A stretch of DNA of 64,000 nt from the NCBI GenBank assembly GCA_015066515.1, contig SVOH01000005.1, positions 49,334 to 113,333 on the forward strand, in the 5' to 3' direction. This DNA comes from Oscillospiraceae bacterium. GTDB taxonomy: Bacteria > Bacillota > Clostridia > Oscillospirales > Acutalibacteraceae. Every line of letters begins with the position of its first letter. Position 1 is the stretch's first letter. The position numbers and the translations under genes are program-made. The notes under the pieces are model-generated. The model was not told the DNA's origin, ran no database searches, and saw only the letters and a program-made list of their open reading frames with translations. Shown one piece after another: positions 61,210 through 64,000 of this stretch.

Positions 61210-62214
61210 TTAAAATTTAGACATACTTGTTGCTTTTGATGCTAATATTTCATTTTTTACAGGTATACCATTATCAATAAAATCTGCGCTTTCTTGAAGC
61301 AAATCATGGGTAAGCACCGCACGCAAATTAACCGTAACACCCGCTTGATGCGGAAGCATTAAAACGTTAGGCAAAGCAAGCATTGGGTTGTTTAGATCTA
61401 TTGGCTCTTGCTCGTAAACGTCAAGCGCAGCTTTAAAATGACCTTTTTCAAGATGCTTGATCATTGCTTCTTCATCTATTACGGCACCACGCGCCGTGTT
61501 AACAAGCAATGCGCCAGGTTTAATTTTTGAAAGCAGCTCATCGCCAATCATATGATGTGTGCTGTTGTTGTAAGCCAAGTGAATAGATATAATATCACAA
61601 GTTTCAAAAATTTCTTCCATACTGCATTGTGTAAAGCCAAAAAGTTTTTTATCTTCTTCGGGCAATTCGCGGCGGGCACTTATTTTCATATCAACGTCAA
61701 AGGTACTAAGCATCTTTGCAACATATCGACCAACGCCACCATAACCAACAAGGCCTACTTTTTTGTAAATAACGCTATCGGTATAATCGTCTATTTCGCG
61801 CCAAATTCTTTTTTCTTTTAATCTGTCGTTATAAAAAGGAATGTCGCGCATTGCCGCAAGCATATACGCCACAGCACCTTCGGCGGTTGATTTTGAAAAA
61901 TAGTCAAAACCGCTTATCACCTTTATGTCGCGTTCGTAAACCTCATCGCATACTACGGGTGCTACGGTGGAACCCAAGTGTGTTAACAGCTTTAATTTGG
62001 GCGCACAATCTAAAATTTCGGGGGTAAGTGCAGGTGAACCCCAACAGGTAATGTAGGTATCACAATCCTTGATTTTTTCCTTTAATTCTTCAATGCCCTC
62101 TACTGCAGTATCAAGCCAAACTATTTCACCAAGCGATTCTGCAAATTTAATGTTTTCTTCAGTAAAAAAAGTGTCAAAGGTTTTATCCTTTTTTATGGCA
62201 ACTAGAGCTTTCAT
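61210..62214 (-). CDS. D-2-hydroxyacid dehydrogenase (phosphoglycerate dehydrogenase-like)
   Basis: The ATG behind GAGGAG gives 334 residues. The NAD-binding motif is GLVGYGGVGRYVAKML (about residues 151-166). The substrate-site Arg, Glu and His of the family are in NTARGAVIDEEAM, ALDVYEQEPI and LPHQAGVT. The likely substrate is a sugar-derived 2-keto or 2-hydroxy acid, given the heparinase next to it, but this is inference. It is the first gene of a leftward unit whose promoter is divergent from the AraC gene. Confidence 0.9.
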   Translation of the reverse strand: MKALVAIKKDKTFDTFFTEENIKFAESLGEIVWLDTAVEGIEELKEKIKDCDTYITCWGSPALTPEILDCAPKLKLLTHLGSTVAPVVCDEVYERDIKVISGFDYFSKSTAEGAVAYMLAAMRDIPFYNDRLKEKRIWREIDDYTDSVIYKKVGLVGYGGVGRYVAKMLSTFDVDMKISARRELPEEDKKLFGFTQCSMEEIFETCDIISIHLAYNNSTHHMIGDELLSKIKPGALLVNTARGAVIDEEAMIKHLEKGHFKAALDVYEQEPIDLNNPMLALPNVLMLPHQAGVTVNLRAVLTHDLLQESADFIDNGIPVKNEILASKATSMSKF

Positions 62215-62251
62215 TATTCGCACTCCTCAAACATTATACATATTTAATACA

Positions 62252-62280
62252 ATAATATAACAAATATTGGATTTTTTCAA
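62252..62280 (-). promoter_or_regulatory. Promoter of the hydroxyacid dehydrogenase-heparinase unit
   Basis: On the minus strand: TTGAAA (62275-62280), 17 bases, TATTAT (62252-62257). Confidence 0.6.
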
Positions 62281-62322
62281 TATGTTTCACGCTCTATTTA
62301 TATAACAATTCGCTCATTTGCG

Positions 62323-62351
62323 TTGACAAACTCATTTTTGTTGGGTAGAAT
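62323..62351 (+). promoter_or_regulatory. Promoter of the AraC-family gene
   Basis: TTGACA (62323-62328), 17 bases, TAGAAT (62346-62351), about 30 bases before the ATG. Divergent from the promoter of the dehydrogenase unit. Confidence 0.75.
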
Positions 62352-62380
62352 AAAAACAGTTTTTTGAAGGGAGTGTTTAT

Positions 62381-63175
62381 ATGGGAAATATAAAAGATTT
62401 TGATAATTTTAAGTCAAATCCCATAACCTCATTTAAAAATGCGGGTTATTACAAACACCGTATGGGTTGGATATGGAATCACACCTGCGAACACTCGGCG
62501 TTTTATTGTATAGAATCAGGTAAATGTAAGGTTAAAACCAAAGATGTCGAACAAGTTTGCTCTGCAGGCGACGTGATTTACATCAAGGATTTTGAAAACG
62601 TAGTATTGTCAAACTGCGGAAATGACGATCTTTCTTATTATTTTATTTCTTTTTTTAATAAGCATGATTTTGATTTTCAAATAAACACTATAAGCAAAGA
62701 CACAAATTCTCTGCGTCTTTTTAAAGATATAAGTGAGTTTCACCGCTCGGGCGCTCCGCTTTCTAAAATCAAGGTAGCCGAATTGTTTCTGCGGTTGATT
62801 TACATATTATGTTCACAAAAACTAAAAAAAAGCAAAGACTATGCCGACAACTATAAGCTTTTTTCAGCCGTTGAATATATAAACATTAACTATTATAAAA
62901 AAATCACGCCCGAGTATTTATCGCAAATATCAGGCTATTCACCTGCGCATTTACGCAGACTGTTTGTTAAAAATTACGGCGTTCCGCCTATGGAATACAT
63001 ACTAAACAAAAAAATTGATATGGCGAAAGAAATGCTGCTTGACGCACCCGAAAAAACTATGGCTGAAATTGCAGAGTTGGTAGGTTTTTGCTCAGCCTCC
63101 TACCTGTGTAAAATCTTTAAAAAACAAATAGGCATATCACCTGCTGAATACAAAAGGAGAATTGATTATGTTTAA
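62381..63175 (+). CDS. AraC-family transcriptional regulator
   Basis: The 264 residues have an N-terminal cupin-like sensor domain (SAFYCIESGKCKVKTKDVEQV) and a C-terminal AraC helix-turn-helix pair (TPEYLSQISGYSPAHLRRLFVKNYG; TMAEIAELVGFCSASYLCKIFKKQIG). It is divergent from the heparinase/hydroxyacid dehydrogenase unit and overlaps the next oxidoreductase, so it probably controls both. The effector is likely a sugar derivative. Confidence 0.92.
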   Translation: MGNIKDFDNFKSNPITSFKNAGYYKHRMGWIWNHTCEHSAFYCIESGKCKVKTKDVEQVCSAGDVIYIKDFENVVLSNCGNDDLSYYFISFFNKHDFDFQINTISKDTNSLRLFKDISEFHRSGAPLSKIKVAELFLRLIYILCSQKLKKSKDYADNYKLFSAVEYININYYKKITPEYLSQISGYSPAHLRRLFVKNYGVPPMEYILNKKIDMAKEMLLDAPEKTMAEIAELVGFCSASYLCKIFKKQIGISPAEYKRRIDYV

Positions 63176-64000
63176 GATTTGCAGTATCGGTTGCGGTAAT
63201 ATGGCACGTTCGGGACACGGTCCTGCTTTTAAAAAATATGCTGAAACCTATCCCGATACACAGCTTGCCGCGTGTTGTGACTTAAAAATCGAAAACGCCG
63301 AGTCGTTCAAGGAACAGTTTGGTTTTAAAAAATCATATACCGACTACAAATTAATGCTAAACGAAATAAAGCCCGATGCGGTTTGTCTTATATCACCCGT
63401 TGATAAAACAGTTGATATTGCTACACAAATATTAGAAATGGGATACCCCCTTATTTTAGAGAAGCCGCCCGGCCGTAACAAAAAAGAAGTTAAAAAACTA
63501 ATTAGTGCCGCAAAAGAATCGGGCGTTACGGTTCGCGTTGCCTTTAATCGCAGATACACCCCGCTTTTAGCAGCCTTGAAAGAGTTTACGAAAAACGAGG
63601 TAGTACGCAATATAACATATCAGATGTACCGTAAGGACCGTCGCGACGATGATTTCTCTACCACCACTATTCACGCTATAGATGCAGTAAAATTTATTGC
63701 TGACTGCGACTACAAAACGGTAGATTTTACATATCAGCAAATTGATGGCGAAAACAAAAACGTTGCTAATATTTATCTGAACGGAATTTTTGAAAGCGGA
63801 GCAATAGCTCAACTGTCGCTTGTTGCTATGGGCGGTACAGTAGCTGAAAGAATTTCTGTAAACACAGATGTTGCTACCTACTTTGTAGAACTGCCTTTTT
63901 GGAGTAATCCCGACTCCCCAGGTAAGCTCACTCGCCTTGTGGGCAATAACGTTACCGATACTATCTCCGGTGACAGCCTTATAGACAGCACCGAAATGTT
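63168..64000 (+). CDS. Gfo/Idh/MocA-family oxidoreductase (3' end outside window)
   Basis: NAD(P)-dependent sugar or inositol dehydrogenase type. The reading frame is open from the ATG at 63168 to the end of the window (about 277 residues). The Rossmann motif is SIGCGNMARSGHGP, with the family EKPPGRNKKEV motif near residue 98 and STTTIHAIDAVKF supplying the usual His. The start overlaps the AraC gene by 8 bases behind AAAAGGAG, so the two are co-transcribed. Confidence 0.87.
   Translation, partial: MFKICSIGCGNMARSGHGPAFKKYAETYPDTQLAACCDLKIENAESFKEQFGFKKSYTDYKLMLNEIKPDAVCLISPVDKTVDIATQILEMGYPLILEKPPGRNKKEVKKLISAAKESGVTVRVAFNRRYTPLLAALKEFTKNEVVRNITYQMYRKDRRDDDFSTTTIHAIDAVKFIADCDYKTVDFTYQQIDGENKNVANIYLNGIFESGAIAQLSLVAMGGTVAERISVNTDVATYFVELPFWSNPDSPGKLTRLVGNNVTDTISGDSLIDSTEM

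Overview
The window reads as chromosome of an anaerobic, spore-forming member of the Clostridia, most likely an uncultured gut relative of the Oscillospiraceae/Ruminococcaceae. The basis is spoIIE with a Spo0A-type promoter, spoIIID, a gerA-type germination operon, a SleB-like cortex hydrolase, whiA, a dockerin domain, and strict-anaerobe enzymes (glycyl radical enzyme, Fe-S proteins). No rRNA, tRNA, insertion sequence or CRISPR array was seen. The taxonomic placement is inference.

Layout. 1-9.5 kb: cell-wall and core genes: a D,D-carboxypeptidase tail, then leftward hprK, ROK kinase, murB, a RapZ C-terminal-domain protein, whiA, dnaE and pfkA. 9.6-13.8 kb: two paralogous DUF4091/GH123-like proteins and a secreted leucine-rich-repeat protein with a dockerin. 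13.8-27.5 kb: a complete glycyl-radical-enzyme microcompartment (GRM) locus of the fucose/rhamnose 1,2-propanediol type, read leftward. The aldolase makes lactaldehyde from a deoxy-sugar phosphate. An alcohol dehydrogenase could handle lactaldehyde/1,2-propanediol or propanal/propanol. The B12-independent diol dehydratase makes propanal, the CoA-dependent aldehyde dehydrogenase makes propionyl-CoA, and PduL makes propionyl phosphate. The shell is encoded by five BMC-H, one BMC-T, one PduU-type and one BMC-P gene. One BMC-H gene carries an extra N-terminal extension and a strong internal ribosome-binding site, so it may make two products.

27.6-37.9 kb: spoIIID, then a rightward accessory cassette. 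It has two paralogous TetR-family regulators, each with a consensus promoter, a structured leader and shared GTAGTA/TACTAC palindromes. These are followed by a ~2019-residue secreted protein (two ALK/LTK-like glycine-rich domains, MucBP-like repeats), two single-pass membrane proteins sharing an extracellular domain, and a small secreted protein that resembles the C-terminus of the giant protein. A strongly folded RNA lies between the last two genes. I consider this a candidate undescribed surface-assembly system.

37.9-56.6 kb: a soluble fumarate-reductase-like pair, a gerA operon with shortened B and C subunits, peptidoglycan-binding proteins, a sortase-B homologue that lacks both catalytic His and Cys, cysteine desulfurase and thiI, a DUF3048 lipoprotein, galT, a cortex-hydrolase-like protein and spoIIE. 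56.6-59.1 kb: an apparent three-gene operon of an orphan CARF-type nuclease (DUF1887/Card1-Can2 family), a small membrane-anchored double-CxxC protein and a PrsW-type intramembrane protease, with no CRISPR system in view. This is the second candidate novel system. 59.1-64 kb: a polysaccharide/uronate-like locus: heparinase II/III family protein, 2-hydroxyacid dehydrogenase, divergent AraC regulator and a Gfo/Idh/MocA oxidoreductase that runs off the window.
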